A stretch of 34,952 nt of DNA from Clostridioides difficile (GCF_900243075.1 NZ_OEZH01000118.1:1-34952), one strand, 5' to 3'; shown: positions 8,917 through 19,953, counted from the stretch's first letter. Notes: generated by a model not told the origin, from the sequence alone. Translations and numbers: made by a program.

Positions 8917-9408
8917 TTAACTAAATGAATTCCAATTGTACCCATCTTTTAACAGATAACTAGATAAAAATAAATCCTGCTTTATACTTACATTCTTTGA
9001 TGTATAAGATTTTGACAAACCAGCTTTACCATTGCTAATAATCCCTTTGTATATTAATTCATCTTGTTAATTTAATATGTTATATTTATTTCTCCATAAT
9101 TCCAAACCTTTACATACATTATAAGCTACATTTTTAATCTATATAATATCGCTTATCTCATTACTTTTATTTTCTCTAAATAAATGTATAGCTCCTTCTA
9201 TATAATCTAAATGTATATGTATAGATACAATAAGATATAAAGATTTTTTATTATTATTAATTTCTACTAATTTAGATTTAGTATGCTTATAATAAGTATC
9301 TTTCATTCCACAATCTATAGATATATTAGTTACTTCTTCACCATTAATAGTTACTAAAAAACTATCCCCACAATCATCTTAAAACATTGTAATTTTAGCC
9401 TAGTTCAT
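8917..9408 (-). pseudogene. Decayed metallo-beta-lactamase-fold hydrolase
   Basis: One continuous minus-strand frame reads AKITMF*DDCGDSFLVTING, then ISIDCGMKD, and later IHIHLDYIEGAIHLFRENK. This is the usual start and metal-site region (HxHxDH...G) of MBL-fold hydrolases, here with Tyr in place of the second-last His. The frame is broken by TAG two codons after the ATG at 9408, TAA at codon 10, another TAG after NEISDII and a TAA further on. The remaining in-frame part ends at 8917. It is clearly non-functional, and much of the normal C-terminus is missing. Confidence 0.75.
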
Positions 9409-9524
9409 ATATTAATTCTCTCTAAAAGCTAAATAAATTTGTATAATATTCTATATATTAAATCATACTATATAAATCATATGTATCCCAATTTTTAACT
9501 TTACATCTTTAAATTTATATTCAT
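9409..9524. other. Short AT-rich spacer
   Basis: Lies between the MBL pseudogene and the terminator of the beta-glucoside operon. Nothing recognised. Confidence 0.35.
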
Positions 9525-9566
9525 TTTTAATAAAAAAAGATATTGATTATTTAATCAATATCTTTT
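9525..9566 (-). terminator. Intrinsic terminator of the beta-glucoside operon
   Basis: Perfect 14-bp stem aaaagatattgatt (9535-9548) with aatcaatatctttt (9553-9566) and a 4-nt loop. On the minus strand a run of seven T follows. It is about 110 nt after the glucosidase stop codon. Confidence 0.85.
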
Positions 9567-9616
9567 AGTGGATTTAAATAGCAGAGACTATCCTCAAGAA
9601 TAATACCCACGATTTT
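9567..9616 (-). repeat. Terminator-linked repeat, copy B
   Basis: On the minus strand this begins CGTGGGTATTATTCTTGAGG and ends with AAATCCACT, directly before the terminator stem, as in copy A at 3571-3618. Similarity is patchy but the order of blocks is kept. Function unknown. Confidence 0.45.
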
Positions 9617-9673
9617 AATTTAATTTTTAATGGTTTATTTAACATAATCTTATAAATATTAAAATTTATCTAC

Positions 9674-12972
<3,299 letters not shown>

Positions 12973-13002
12973 ACAATCTATCCTCCATTATCATAATTTT
13001 AT

Positions 13003-13065
13003 GTATAAAAATAGACCTAAATCAATACAATTAGATATTAAAAACTAATTATACTAACTTAGGTC
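13003..13065 (-). terminator. Antitermination-controlled terminator upstream of bglF
   Basis: Stem gacctaa (13014-13020) with ttaggtc (13059-13065), followed on the minus strand by tatttttat. Its 5' arm overlaps the 3' part of the RAT element at 13061-13089, so the two structures are mutually exclusive. This is the standard LicT/BglG switch. Confidence 0.8.
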
Positions 13066-13089
13066 ATGCCTGCCGAACAGTAACAATCC
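13061..13089 (-). promoter_or_regulatory. Ribonucleic antiterminator (RAT), second copy
   Basis: The minus strand reads ggattgttactgttcggcag followed by gcatgacct. It closely matches the LicT/SacY RAT consensus and lies directly before the terminator ahead of bglF. Binding of the encoded antiterminator here would allow read-through into bglF and bglA. Confidence 0.85.
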
Positions 13090-13097
13090 TACACTAT

Positions 13098-13931
13098 TTA
13101 CTTTATATTTGATAATCTATTTAAATGCAATGTTAAGTATAACAATTCATTTTCGCTAATTTTCCATTTATATGTCTTTTCAAGGAAGTTTTTTACTTTT
13201 TTTGCACAATTGTAATCACTTTTATATTTCATTTTTATTATATCTAATAATGATGTGTCTACATTTGTATTTTCACCACTTAATTGCCTTTTTATAAAAC
13301 ACCTTAAATGACTTATAAACCTTGTGTAGTCAAAGGAATATTCATTTATTTCAATTCCATAGTGATACTTTATGATATCTAATACGTTATCAATTATCTT
13401 AGTTAACAATAAAGTTTCTTGCATATCTTTCGTTTCTAAATTAGCATTTGCAAAGTGTATCGTAATAAATGCTATTTCAGAATCAGGAATATCTTTATCT
13501 AATTTTTGTCTTAAATATTCTACGGCTTTCTTACTAAAGTTATATTCATTAGGATATATTTGTCTTATTTCCCATTGAAGCGGGCTTTGAAATACTAATC
13601 CTTCATCCATTCTTTTTAACATATAACTTATATGTTCCGATAATGTGATTAATATGCTATCATTAAGATTATCGCCCAATTCTTCTCTTCCCATTTGAAT
13701 AATTTCACTTACAAGTTCAACATCTTTTAAAGGTATCCTATCTAGCATTGAATGTAATTCACTTAATGATTCCTCATTATTGAATATAAATTTCTTTTCA
13801 ATTCTATCTATTTCAACTAAATCTTTAGTAAATTTATTAAATCCAATTCCTTTTCCCATTAATATTACTTCTTGTCCTAAATTATCTCTGGCAAATACAA
13901 CATTATTATTAAATACTTTCTTTATAACCAT
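13098..13931 (-). CDS. bglG: Transcription antiterminator, BglG/LicT family
   Basis: RNA-binding regulator, 277 residues, full length for the family. An N-terminal CAT RNA-binding domain (about residues 1-55, starting MVIKKVFNNNVVFARD) is followed by two PTS regulation domains. PRD1 includes ...LSEHISYML and ITIHFANAN; PRD2 includes FISHLRCFIKRQL and LTLHLNRL. The His residues in these motifs are the usual phosphorylation sites. GGAGGTAGTTT precedes the ATG. It is the first gene of the operon and should bind the two RAT elements at 14005-14041 and 13061-13089, autoregulating itself and the PTS and glucosidase genes. Confidence 0.93.
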   Translation of the reverse strand: MVIKKVFNNNVVFARDNLGQEVILMGKGIGFNKFTKDLVEIDRIEKKFIFNNEESLSELHSMLDRIPLKDVELVSEIIQMGREELGDNLNDSILITLSEHISYMLKRMDEGLVFQSPLQWEIRQIYPNEYNFSKKAVEYLRQKLDKDIPDSEIAFITIHFANANLETKDMQETLLLTKIIDNVLDIIKYHYGIEINEYSFDYTRFISHLRCFIKRQLSGENTNVDTSLLDIIKMKYKSDYNCAKKVKNFLEKTYKWKISENELLYLTLHLNRLSNIK

Positions 13932-13950
13932 AAACTACCTCCACTGTAAA

Positions 13951-14009
13951 CAAAAAGAGACCTAAAAAAGACTAATAATACCTTAAGCATTTACTAGAAT
14001 TTTTAGGTC
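13951..14009 (-). terminator. Antitermination-controlled terminator upstream of bglG
   Basis: Stem gacctaaaaa (13959-13968) with tttttaggtc (14000-14009), followed on the minus strand by ctctttttgttt. It overlaps the 3' end of the RAT at 14005-14041, making an on/off switch. Confidence 0.85.
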
Positions 14010-14041
14010 ACGCCTGATTACATCTATCTCAGTAACGATCC
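14005..14041 (-). promoter_or_regulatory. Ribonucleic antiterminator (RAT), first copy
   Basis: The minus strand starts ggatcgttactgagatag and ends aggcgtgacct, with the conserved GGAT.GTTACTG and GGC..GACC blocks. It lies about 25 nt after the predicted transcription start and before the first terminator. Confidence 0.85.
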
Positions 14042-14065
14042 GTTTATTTATCTGTATGATAACTT

Positions 14066-14101
14066 TATTTTCATTATAAATTAATAACTGTACTTAGTCA
14101 A
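14066..14101 (-). promoter_or_regulatory. Promoter of the beta-glucoside operon
   Basis: Minus-strand TTGACT (14096-14101), 17-nt spacer, TATAAT (14073-14078). The predicted start near 14066 places the RAT at the 5' end of the transcript, as expected for this regulation. Confidence 0.75.
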
Positions 14102-14335
14102 TATATAATTTCATGTATATCTCTACTAGATTATTGTCATAAGTATTCACTCATTCTACTTTTTTTATATGATTTATATAATCTAAACATGCTAAAATAA
14201 GTTTTGAAGTTATTTCATAACAAAATTAAGGTCATATATTTTTTATTATATATACTCGATTATTTATCCATATATAAGGAAATCCTTTATTTTGTAACTA
14301 CAATAACTGCCTAAGTTTTGATTTTCTTTTATCTT
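14102..14335. other. Intergenic sequence upstream of the bgl promoter
   Basis: AT-rich, with no open frame carrying an RBS and no strong hairpin seen. Confidence 0.4.
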
Positions 14336-14470
14336 TTACTTCTCCTTATTAAAAAATAATTCTTTTACTGTTGTATCTAAGGCTCTAAACAGTTTAATTA
14401 TCAAATCATTGTTTGGATTATTAACCTTACCTAACTTACTATATAGCTTTTTAACTGTATATCTTTAATA
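14336..14470 (-). pseudogene. Remnant of an XRE-family regulator (C-terminal part)
   Basis: The minus-strand frame ending at the TAA at 14336 reads NNPNNDLIIKLFRALDTTVK then ELFFNKEK. This is the typical second half of small XRE/Cro-type regulators (compare [22 protein letters not shown] in the intact gene at 29910-30122). Upstream, the helix-turn-helix part is lost or degenerate. It is not simply part of the duplicated block beside it. Confidence 0.6.
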
Positions 14471-14485
14471 GACCTTTTGGTATGC

Positions 14486-14647
14486 TAATCCATTTTATAA
14501 CACTAATTCTTGAATCAAGCATATATTACCCTTACAAAGCATATCTTATACCCTCTGTAGAGTTATGACAGTTGATGAACCTGAAGAAATTACCCTTACA
14601 AGACATATCTGATACAACCTCACTTATAAGTCTATATGTTTCAGAAG
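14486..14647 (-). pseudogene. Duplicated fragment of the 77-residue hypothetical gene
   Basis: About 162 nt that closely match 29416-29577, the 3' half and downstream flank of the gene at 29462-29695, with only scattered substitutions. The 5' half is missing. The block joins directly to an XRE fragment that lies about 420 nt further away in the other copy. Confidence 0.75.
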
Positions 14648-14649
14648 AC

Positions 14650-14763
14650 TATATTTCCCATTTTCTAAATGTACAATAGTCTCACGTCTTACCCCAACTA
14701 ATTTAGCAAGTTCATTTTTCGTCATAAGGAGTTTTTTCTGTATTCTTTAATTTTTGTTTTCAT
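14650..14763 (-). pseudogene. Duplicated N-terminal fragment of an XRE regulator, frameshifted
   Basis: Closely matches 29996-30110, the start of the XRE gene at 29910-30122, including the coding sequence for [19 protein letters not shown]-like residues. About one base is missing relative to the intact copy (a run reading gttttttctg versus gtttttctctg), which shifts the frame. The membrane-protein gene that precedes XRE in the intact copy is absent. Confidence 0.7.
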
Positions 14764-14973
14764 CTTTAGTCATGTTCTTTACTTAATTTTATGAAAATAC
14801 AACACAATTTGATTAGATCTTTTAATCTGTTAAATTTAAAAAGACTGCCCATATTATAATAATAAAGACAGACTTTGATTTACTCGTTTTAATATAGCTA
14901 TTTTAAATTAATGTATTAACCTTAATCATATTTAATTTCATATCAAACTATATAAAAAAGATTATATTATTAT
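14764..14973. other. Spacer downstream of agrB
   Basis: AT-rich. I looked for a terminator of the agr operon and found no convincing stem with a T tract. Confidence 0.35.
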
Positions 14974-15564
14974 TTAAACTATTTGCAGCTTCTTTTCTTT
15001 TATAATACCTAAGATTAACATTATATAAATACAAACTATAGCTGAAGCTGGATACAATATATATTGATTATAAATATTGTGTAAGAACAAAAATAATATA
15101 GTTCCAAAGCTAAAACTTACTAAAATTCTTACTATTTTTTTATAACTAGCCACGTCTATACTAGATAAAGTCTTCTCTCTATGCTCCATAGGTGCAATCT
15201 TAAATATACCTATACATGACATAAACATTAATAAAATTATAGTCCACTCTAAATTATTATAATATACATATTTTAAAATAATAATATTAATTATGTAGAC
15301 TAAAAGAAATACCAATAAGCATTTAAAATGATTTTCAGCATGATACCCCCCAGTAAACTGCCTTATTGTACAGTAAACTAGTAAGAATAATACAGTTTCT
15401 ATAAATTTACTTAATATTATACTGACAAGTAAAATTACTAATATATTTATAATCAAAGCTATTAATGTTTCAAAACCATATAGATATAACTCATACTGAT
15501 TAAGTTTAATTGATTTATTATCAAGTAAAAATAAGGTGGCTTTTCGTGCTAATGACTTAATCAT
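14974..15564 (-). CDS. agrB: AgrB-family pheromone-processing protease
   Basis: Integral-membrane cysteine endopeptidase that cuts the C-terminal tail off AgrD and helps form the cyclic signal. It has 196 residues with about 5-6 hydrophobic spans. The signature RQFTGGYHAENHFKC is present, with His75 and Cys82 spaced as the catalytic His/Cys pair of AgrB proteins. GGAGAGAG precedes the ATG. It is the last gene of an A-C-D-B ordered operon, 29 nt after agrD. This resembles the four-gene agr2-type loci described in C. difficile, but the strain-level match is not verified. Confidence 0.93.
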   Translation of the reverse strand: MIKSLARKATLFLLDNKSIKLNQYELYLYGFETLIALIINILVILLVSIILSKFIETVLFLLVYCTIRQFTGGYHAENHFKCLLVFLLVYIINIIILKYVYYNNLEWTIILLMFMSCIGIFKIAPMEHREKTLSSIDVASYKKIVRILVSFSFGTILFLFLHNIYNQYILYPASAIVCIYIMLILGIIKEKKLQIV

Positions 15565-15593
15565 AACTACTTTACTCTCTCCATAGTGTTGGA

Positions 15594-15740
15594 TTATCTT
15601 TTAATTTTGAATTCTTTTATACTTTCAGGTTCTTTGCCTTGATAAGATATCCATGGTGAAGCTGTATTTGCAGATATAAATAATGTACAAACAGCTAAAT
15701 TACCTAATACACCTATTATAATTTTCTTCATATTTTTCAT
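15594..15740 (-). CDS. agrD: AgrD-type autoinducer peptide precursor
   Basis: 48-residue precursor of a cyclic quorum-sensing peptide. GAGGAGGAATAGTTT precedes the ATG. It has the AgrD layout: a basic, hydrophobic N-terminal helix (MKNMKKIIIGVLGNLAV...), a core around NTASPWISYQG, and a charged tail KEPESIKEFKIKR. The core contains no Cys; the only Cys is residue 18, in the helix. Alignment of YQGKEPES with the tail of other AgrD proteins puts Ser28 where the ring-forming Cys normally sits, predicting a Ser28-Pro-Trp-Ile-Ser32 lactone. It lies directly upstream of agrB. That it is an agrD is nearly certain from position and layout; the exact ring is an inference. Confidence 0.88.
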   Translation of the reverse strand: MKNMKKIIIGVLGNLAVCTLFISANTASPWISYQGKEPESIKEFKIKR

Positions 15741-15858
15741 AAACTATTCCTCCTCAAGTACTTTATTCACATAAATCTCAGTTATTTTTTATTATTATAA
15801 ATATAACATAATCATTGAATCTTATGATATAAAATCCACAACTGGACAATTTAACTAC

Positions 15859-17175
15859 CTAACTGGACAATTTTCCAATAGGTATGTATATTAAAATCTC
15901 AAATTTATCATTTGGAGTATTTATTTTTATATAACCATTATATTTTTCAACTGAATACCTTACACTACTTAGGCCTATACCATGAAAAAATTTATCTTTC
16001 TTATCTGTAGTGATTTTAAGATTATTAATTTTAACTTCATTAAATCTAGAATTTTCGCATTTTATTACATAAAATTTATTAACTAAAGTTGCTCTCAATT
16101 TAATATACTTAATCATACCTTCATTAGCCTTACTACATGCTTCTATTGCATTGTCAATTATGTTAGCAAATATAATACATATATCATCTGGTTTAATAAA
16201 CAATTCTTCATTCAACTTTATATCTATTGATAAGTTTATATTCTCAACACTACACTTATTGTGTTTTTCTCTTAATATTGCATCTAGAACTATATTCCCT
16301 GTATTATATATATATTGATTTTCTAGTACCCTTTCTTCTAAATTCTTCACATATTCTTCATAAATTTCACAATCATTTGGCAAACTTTTTAACGTATTTA
16401 TATGGTTATTTATATCATGATGTAAATGTCTTATCTTTTTCTGATAACTTACCAAACTAGAATAATACTTATATTGAATATTTATATTATTTTTCATTAT
16501 TGAATTTTCAACTTCTAATCTATTAAGTCTTATTACTTTCGAAATAACAACTATAATAGATATATTTGACATCATTAAAATAATAGAAATTAAGAATATA
16601 ACTACTGATTCCTGAAAATTAAATTTTTGATCTTTAAAAACTAAGAAAAAAATTACTATGAAGCTTCCTACATTAGCAACTATAGGAATTATAATATTTA
16701 TTGTATCTTTTTTATTTATAGATAAACTAAAATTCTTAAACTTTATAAAATATACAATGATAAATAACAATGCTTTAGTTAGTAAAATCAATTCTAAACG
16801 TTGATATGTATTATGTAATAAAACATTAAAGTCACTATTTTGATTTATGAGTATAATGATTCCTGATGATATAGTATCTAGACCCATAAAAACCATATAA
16901 AAGATTAAACTTGCAAACACACTTTTTATTAAACTCACTTGATAATTATACTTATAGAAAAATATTGCAAGAAATATGTTAATTAGTAATTTTAAATTTT
17001 CATTAGTTTGAATAACATTTAAAATAAAAATTATAATAATTGAAGCAATCAAATTAAGTAATGTAATTGTTTCACTTTTTTTTGACATATCTAATTTATC
17101 TAGTAGATATTTTAATATAATCCAATCTATACTCGTAGAAATTAAATTAATTATCTTCCAAACTATGCTTAACAT
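15859..17175 (-). CDS. agrC: AgrC-like sensor histidine kinase
   Basis: Membrane sensor for the AgrD-derived peptide. The 438 residues carry 6-7 hydrophobic spans in the first 220, then a coiled linker and the phosphoacceptor region HLHHDINNHINTLK (about residue 250). The GHKL ATPase domain follows, with DDICIIFANIIDNAIEAC (N box) and HGIGLSSVRYSVEKYNG (G box). This is the AgrC/ComD (HPK10) type. GGAGATATAAT precedes the ATG. The start overlaps the agrA stop by 7 nt, so translation is probably coupled. The next gene, agrD, is 118 nt downstream. Confidence 0.9.
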   Translation of the reverse strand: MLSIVWKIINLISTSIDWIILKYLLDKLDMSKKSETITLLNLIASIIIIFILNVIQTNENLKLLINIFLAIFFYKYNYQVSLIKSVFASLIFYMVFMGLDTISSGIIILINQNSDFNVLLHNTYQRLELILLTKALLFIIVYFIKFKNFSLSINKKDTINIIIPIVANVGSFIVIFFLVFKDQKFNFQESVVIFLISIILMMSNISIIVVISKVIRLNRLEVENSIMKNNINIQYKYYSSLVSYQKKIRHLHHDINNHINTLKSLPNDCEIYEEYVKNLEERVLENQYIYNTGNIVLDAILREKHNKCSVENINLSIDIKLNEELFIKPDDICIIFANIIDNAIEACSKANEGMIKYIKLRATLVNKFYVIKCENSRFNEVKINNLKITTDKKDKFFHGIGLSSVRYSVEKYNGYIKINTPNDKFEILIYIPIGKLSS

Positions 17176-17876
17176 ATTATATCTCCTAATATATCAGCTA
17201 ATCTGTCTCTTAAATTCTTTACTCTATATTTACTCACTGGTATCTCATTATTATTTATATATATTGTATTTCTAGTTAAAGATTGAATTTTTTCTAAATT
17301 TATAATATAACTTTTATGACATCTGAAAAAATTCAATCCTTTAAGTTCATTTTCAAGATTTGATATTGTATTTTTTGTGAGATATTCACGCTCTTCTGTA
17401 TATACATATAAATCCTTTCTTATTACTTCAATATATAATATTTCATTAATAGAAATATTATAATTTACATTTTTATAATTAAGTCTAATAAATCTTTTAT
17501 ATTTTGCTATATCCTTTATACAAGATTGTATTGCTTCCTTTAAATTCTTATATGATATTGGCTTTAATAAATATCGATATGCCCTAACCTTATATCCATC
17601 TTGTATATAATCTATCAAAGATGTTGTAAAAATTACCTCTGCCTTTATCTCTTTACTTCTTATTATCCTTGCTATATCCATGCCACTTAGCTTATTAAGA
17701 TCTATATCTAAAAAGAATATGTCAATATTATCTATATTCGCACCTAAAAGATCTTCTCCACAACTAAATGATATTACCTCAACATCTTTACCAGCTTCTT
17801 CGAATATCCTTACTATATTTTCAGCTAAAATTTTTCTTTGTTCTCTTATATCTTCTACAATACAGACTTTATACAT
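17169..17876 (-). CDS. agrA: AgrA-like LytTR response regulator
   Basis: Cytoplasmic response regulator, 235 residues. The receiver domain (1-120) has acidic Glu8/Asp9 in CIVED and phospho-acceptor Asp57 in FFLDIDLNKLSG. The LytTR DNA-binding domain (about 135-235) contains ILYIEVIRKDLYVYT and FFRCHKSYIINLEKI. I chose the ATG at 17876 because GGGGGATAGTC precedes it; a longer frame back to 17924 would start upstream of the extended -10 promoter. It is the first gene of the operon. It likely binds the direct repeats around 17957-17987 and autoregulates agr, and could also act on the adjacent peptide cluster. Confidence 0.9.
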   Translation of the reverse strand: MYKVCIVEDIREQRKILAENIVRIFEEAGKDVEVISFSCGEDLLGANIDNIDIFFLDIDLNKLSGMDIARIIRSKEIKAEVIFTTSLIDYIQDGYKVRAYRYLLKPISYKNLKEAIQSCIKDIAKYKRFIRLNYKNVNYNISINEILYIEVIRKDLYVYTEEREYLTKNTISNLENELKGLNFFRCHKSYIINLEKIQSLTRNTIYINNNEIPVSKYRVKNLRDRLADILGDIIC

Positions 17877-17903
17877 GACTATCCCCCTTTTACATCTTAT
17901 TCT

Positions 17904-17919
17904 TACTAGTATTATATCA
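17904..17919 (-). promoter_or_regulatory. Extended -10 promoter of agrA
   Basis: The minus strand reads TGATATAAT (-10 hexamer 17911-17916 with the upstream TG motif), giving a predicted start near 17904, 28 nt before the agrA ATG. A second TATAAT is at 17927-17932. The -35 is poor, as expected for an activator-dependent or extended -10 promoter. Confidence 0.5.
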
Positions 17920-17932
17920 GACATTCATTATA

Positions 17933-17990
17933 CTTAACTAAAAAAAATACCCAAATATTAAGTACTTTGTTTAATATAATTAAGAAATAC
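17933..17990 (-). promoter_or_regulatory. Candidate AgrA/LytTR binding direct repeats
   Basis: On the plus strand attaagtac (17957-17965) and attaagaaa (17979-17987) are spaced 22 nt start to start; a third related box, cttaacta, is at 17933-17940. LytTR regulators such as staphylococcal AgrA bind paired direct repeats containing TTAAG about two helical turns apart. The position just upstream of the agrA promoter fits autoregulation. Confidence 0.45.
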
Positions 17991-18087
17991 AATCAATGCA
18001 ATTTAGATGTCTTCCATAATAAATAGTAATATATATGTTATTAAGGTATTTGCTAAGAGATACATCATTATATAAACTCTATATCTA

Positions 18088-18753
18088 TTAATTTATAACC
18101 TGCCCATCTTTGATAGTTATTACTTTATCTGCCATCTTAGCTATTTCATTATTATGTGTTATCATAACTAAGGTTTGCTCAAATTCTTTAACACATACTT
18201 TTAAAATATCAATTACCTCATCTGTGGTTTTAGAATCTAAGTTACCAGTTGGCTCATCTGCAAATATTATAGAAGGTCTATTTGCAAGTGCTCTTGCTAT
18301 TGCTACTCTTTGTTGCTGCCCTCCTGATAATTCATTTGGAAATTTGCTAATGTGATTTTCTAGTCCAAGTTTATTTATTAAAATATCTATATATTTTGTA
18401 TCCACTTTTTTGTTACTAATAGAAACTGGAAGTATTATGTTATCATACACACTTATAACTGGTATCAGATTAAAGCTTTGAAATATAAATCCAAACTCTT
18501 CTCTTCTTATTTTTGATAGCTTGTCATCATTTAATGTGTACATATCTAAATCATCAATAAATATATTACCCTCAGTAGGCTTATCTAGCCCTGCCATTGA
18601 ATGAAGTAATGTAGATTTTCCAGATCCACTCTGTCCAACTATAGCCGTAAATTTATGAGGTTGAATCTCTAAACTTATATTATTAATCGCTATAACCTCA
18701 TTATTACCTTTACCATATATCTTTTTTAAATTAGATACCTTTAATAACTTCAT
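18088..18753 (-). CDS. ABC transporter ATP-binding protein (LolD/MacB type)
   Basis: Cytoplasmic ATPase of 221 residues. Walker A is GQSGSGKS (40-47), with Q-loop FIFQSFNLIPVISVYDNI, signature LSGGQQQRVAIARAL, Walker B IIFADEPTGNLD and the His switch in MITHNN. The TGNLDS and FNLIP motifs are typical of ATPases that pair with FtsX-type permeases. No membrane segment is present, and the only FtsX-type permease nearby is at 21718-24372, so this is its likely partner although two genes lie between them. AAAGGAG precedes the ATG. Expected roles are peptide immunity, efflux or sensing. Confidence 0.88.
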   Translation of the reverse strand: MKLLKVSNLKKIYGKGNNEVIAINNISLEIQPHKFTAIVGQSGSGKSTLLHSMAGLDKPTEGNIFIDDLDMYTLNDDKLSKIRREEFGFIFQSFNLIPVISVYDNIILPVSISNKKVDTKYIDILINKLGLENHISKFPNELSGGQQQRVAIARALANRPSIIFADEPTGNLDSKTTDEVIDILKVCVKEFEQTLVMITHNNEIAKMADKVITIKDGQVIN

Positions 18754-18942
18754 ATGTATACTCCTTTCCTTAAATTCAACCTATATTGTTTAGTTAAAAT
18801 ATAAAATTTTTATACTTATTTAATAGTTGTTATTTTATTATGGGGATGATATTAATTATATATTATTAATCCACCTTTTTAAGTTTTGTACCTATCTTCT
18901 CTTTAATTATTTATTCACATTAAATTTTCATCAGTACTTATT

Positions 18943-19953
18943 TTAGTTTAAGTATTTCCTTATTATTATCTTTAGTAAATTTAAATCCGATAAATTATAG
19001 ATATAAATATCTTTATAATTTATATCTATACTAAATTCATTGTTTATATACTCTAAAAATTCATACGCATTATATAATCCTATATTAGTTAAATTATTTA
19101 TAATACCATATTTTTTTATATCAGGTAATTTCACATTACTTGAAAACTTATTATTAATAATATTTAATACTCTTTCTTCAATATTATGAACATCTTCATA
19201 TTTAATATTTTTATGATTTTGAAATTTAATTTTATTATCTTTGATATTGGATATTTTTTTAATATTTAAGCTCTTTTCACTTTGACTATTTTTTTTAAGA
19301 ATTCTCTCTAATTCTTTAAACTCTATATAGTTGTATTTTTTTATTAAGTTAGCTATAATACCTGTTGCCACCGCACATGACTTACTATTTCTCCCAAAAT
19401 GAGTAATCTTCTTATTAAAACTTAGAAAAATATCTTTACTATTTGTGTACATTTTTACTTTTTCACCTGCTCTATAAATATAATCATTTTTATAAAAAAT
19501 ATATTCATGACCACAAACTCCAATAACAGAATCAAATACAGTCGGAATACTATCACAATCTGATTTTTTATTATGTTTTGAACATATTAAGAATTTATTT
19601 TTATTTTGTAGTTCCTTACAAACATCCCTAAGTTCTTTCTCATAGCTATAATCAAATGTTGATGCTGACAAATTAATCAAATCAATATCAGAATTAATTA
19701 ATTTTTTTAAAACTATTACTATATTTAAAGAATATGTTTTTCCTAGTTCATCAAATATTTTAATAGGATATAGTTCAACATCTTTACATATATCTATAAT
19801 AGTTTTTGAAACAAGAGTTCCATGTCCATTTGAATCTCTAACATCTAAATCGTTATTTAATTGAAATCTTTCATCTATATGGTAAAAATTTTTAAGCTCT
19901 TCATCATCTATATCTATCCCTGTATCAACTACTGCTATCTTTACTTTTCTCAA
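18943..19953 (-). CDS. Subtilisin-like (S8) protease fused to a degenerate acyl-carrier-like domain
   Basis: 336-residue protein with no signal peptide, hence probably cytoplasmic. The S8 catalytic triad is visible: Asp10 in VVDTGID, His44 in DSNGHGT and Ser192 in SKSCAVATG, with a likely oxyanion Asn128. The last ~80 residues (about 258-336) look like an acyl carrier protein: NLTNIGL, YEFLEYINNEFSIDI, DIYIYNLSDLNLLKIIIRKYL. The position of the phosphopantetheine Ser (GLDSL in ACPs) reads GLYNA, so it cannot carry the cofactor in the usual way. The gene starts with TTG overlapping the exporter's TGA; GGAGGGG is 7 nt upstream. The protease is a good candidate for leader removal from the precursor at 24501-24689. 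The ACP-like part may be a docking module. Acyl-carrier-related proteins are known from memory in other clostridial Cys-rich peptide systems; this was not checked. Confidence 0.8.
   Translation of the reverse strand: MRKVKIAVVDTGIDIDDEELKNFYHIDERFQLNNDLDVRDSNGHGTLVSKTIIDICKDVELYPIKIFDELGKTYSLNIVIVLKKLINSDIDLINLSASTFDYSYEKELRDVCKELQNKNKFLICSKHNKKSDCDSIPTVFDSVIGVCGHEYIFYKNDYIYRAGEKVKMYTNSKDIFLSFNKKITHFGRNSKSCAVATGIIANLIKKYNYIEFKELERILKKNSQSEKSLNIKKISNIKDNKIKFQNHKNIKYEDVHNIEERVLNIINNKFSSNVKLPDIKKYGIINNLTNIGLYNAYEFLEYINNEFSIDINYKDIYIYNLSDLNLLKIIIRKYLN

Noticed and set aside
15594-15740. Cys18 of AgrD as the ring-forming residue
   Set aside because: It lies in the N-terminal hydrophobic helix, about ten residues before the expected signal region and far from the charged tail, so it is unlikely to be in the mature peptide.
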